A stretch of 64,000 nucleotides of DNA. It comes from Seriola aureovittata. Taxonomy: Eukaryota; Chordata; Actinopteri; Carangiformes; Carangidae. A program made the translations under genes and the position numbers. Location: assembly GCF_021018895.1 (NCBI RefSeq), contig NC_079373.1, positions 18,055,001 to 18,119,000 on the forward strand, given 5' to 3'. The notes below the pieces were generated by a model, which saw only the letters and a program-made list of their open reading frames with translations, had not been told where the DNA came from and did not search any database. Within the stretch, counting starts at the first letter, position 1; every line of letters begins with the position of its first letter. Of this stretch, positions 63,719 through 64,000 are shown one piece after another.

Positions 63719-63801
63719 TAAGGAAGGGAGGGAGGGAGGGAGGGAGGGAGGGAGGGAGGGAGGGAGGGAGGGAGGGAGGAGGGAGGGAGGGAGGGAAGGG
63801 A
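63719..63801. repeat. (GGGA)n tetranucleotide repeat
   Basis: About 19 GGGA units with one deletion; strict purine strand. Confidence 0.95.
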
Positions 63802-63814
63802 GAACGTGATGGTC

Positions 63815-63853
63815 CACGTGACGCTGGCTCAGCCACTGCAGGCTGTTACGTAA
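63815..63853. promoter_or_regulatory. Candidate E-box plus D-box pair
   Basis: CACGTG (63815-63820) and TTACGTAA (63846-63853, the PAR-bZIP palindrome) lie 25 bp apart, next to a G/C-rich stretch at the right edge. The regulatory role is inference. Confidence 0.35.
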
Positions 63854-64000
63854 GCGCACCCCCTGCCCTGTCTCCTCATGGACTGAGCAGACTCTGCTTC
63901 TCTCCAATCCCTCACCCTGCAGCCGCTGCCCACTTTTTTTTCCCTTGCACTCACATGGCTCCTCACATGGCTGCCTCACTACCTCCCTCCTTCCCTCCGT

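Larger units (their letters stand above)
54722..64000 (-). other. itpr2: Large itpr2 intron, continuing past the right edge
   Basis: The exon at 54601-54721 starts in phase 0 with about 1700 residues still missing upstream. No IP3R-like sequence appears in the next 9.3 kb on the minus strand. The stretch holds microsatellites, a SINE and decayed repeats. The intron reading is inference from the absence of exons. Confidence 0.6.

Noticed and set aside
63501..63979. Ser/Leu/Pro-rich frames at the right edge
   Set aside because: They read through the (GGGA)n repeat and have no family resemblance.

Overview
The window is nuclear DNA of a ray-finned (teleost) fish. Its genes have vertebrate exon-intron structure with GT/AG borders. 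It is rich in long dinucleotide microsatellites and carries a tRNA-derived SINE and a LINE fragment of kinds common in teleosts. Introns are short compared with mammalian ones. There is no operon, CRISPR array, phage or other prokaryotic structure, and I see no novel system. The 'M...' open frames over (CA)n, (GA)n and (GGGA)n tracts are repeat artefacts.

Four protein-coding genes are supported by translation, by splice sites whose phases match at every junction, and by gene order. From left to right they are rassf8 (+, coding 10726-17099, five coding exons, 455 aa), bhlhe41/DEC2 (-, coding 21866-23867, five exons, 430 aa), sspn/sarcospan (+, coding 25679-29931, three exons, 224 aa) and the 3' part of itpr2, the type 2 IP3 receptor (-, 35894-54721, twenty exons, the last 1009 aa; its 5' exons lie beyond the right edge). 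From established knowledge this is the order RASSF8-BHLHE41-SSPN-ITPR2 of human chromosome 12p12.1. The order independently supports calling the paralogues bhlhe41 (not bhlhe40) and itpr2 (not itpr1 or itpr3).

Layout: 1-4.7 kb is gene-poor, with a CpG-dense patch near 1.6-2.25 kb that may be a promoter firing leftwards. The probable non-coding first exon of rassf8 ends at 5212. rassf8 coding exons and 3' UTR run to about 19.12 kb. rassf8 and bhlhe41 are tail to tail, bhlhe41 and sspn are head to head over a 1.8 kb intergenic promoter zone with two CACGTG E-boxes, and sspn and itpr2 are tail to tail across about 30.7-34.6 kb. From 35.9 to 54.7 kb lie the itpr2 exons for the modulatory region, the six-helix pore with its GGGVGD filter, the C2H2 zinc finger and the C-terminal coiled coil. 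From 54.7 kb to the right edge I see no exon. That stretch is best read as one large itpr2 intron holding a SINE, decayed interspersed repeats and microsatellites.

The genes do not form a pathway. RASSF8 is a junctional RA-domain/coiled-coil scaffold, BHLHE41 a circadian repressor, SSPN a dystrophin-complex tetraspan protein and ITPR2 an ER calcium-release channel. They are linked by ancestry: BHLHE40 and ITPR1 are also linked on human 3p26. Small features worth a look are an upstream ORF ending 6 nt before the rassf8 start codon, in-frame tandem splice sites in rassf8 and bhlhe41, and candidate E-box/D-box elements.
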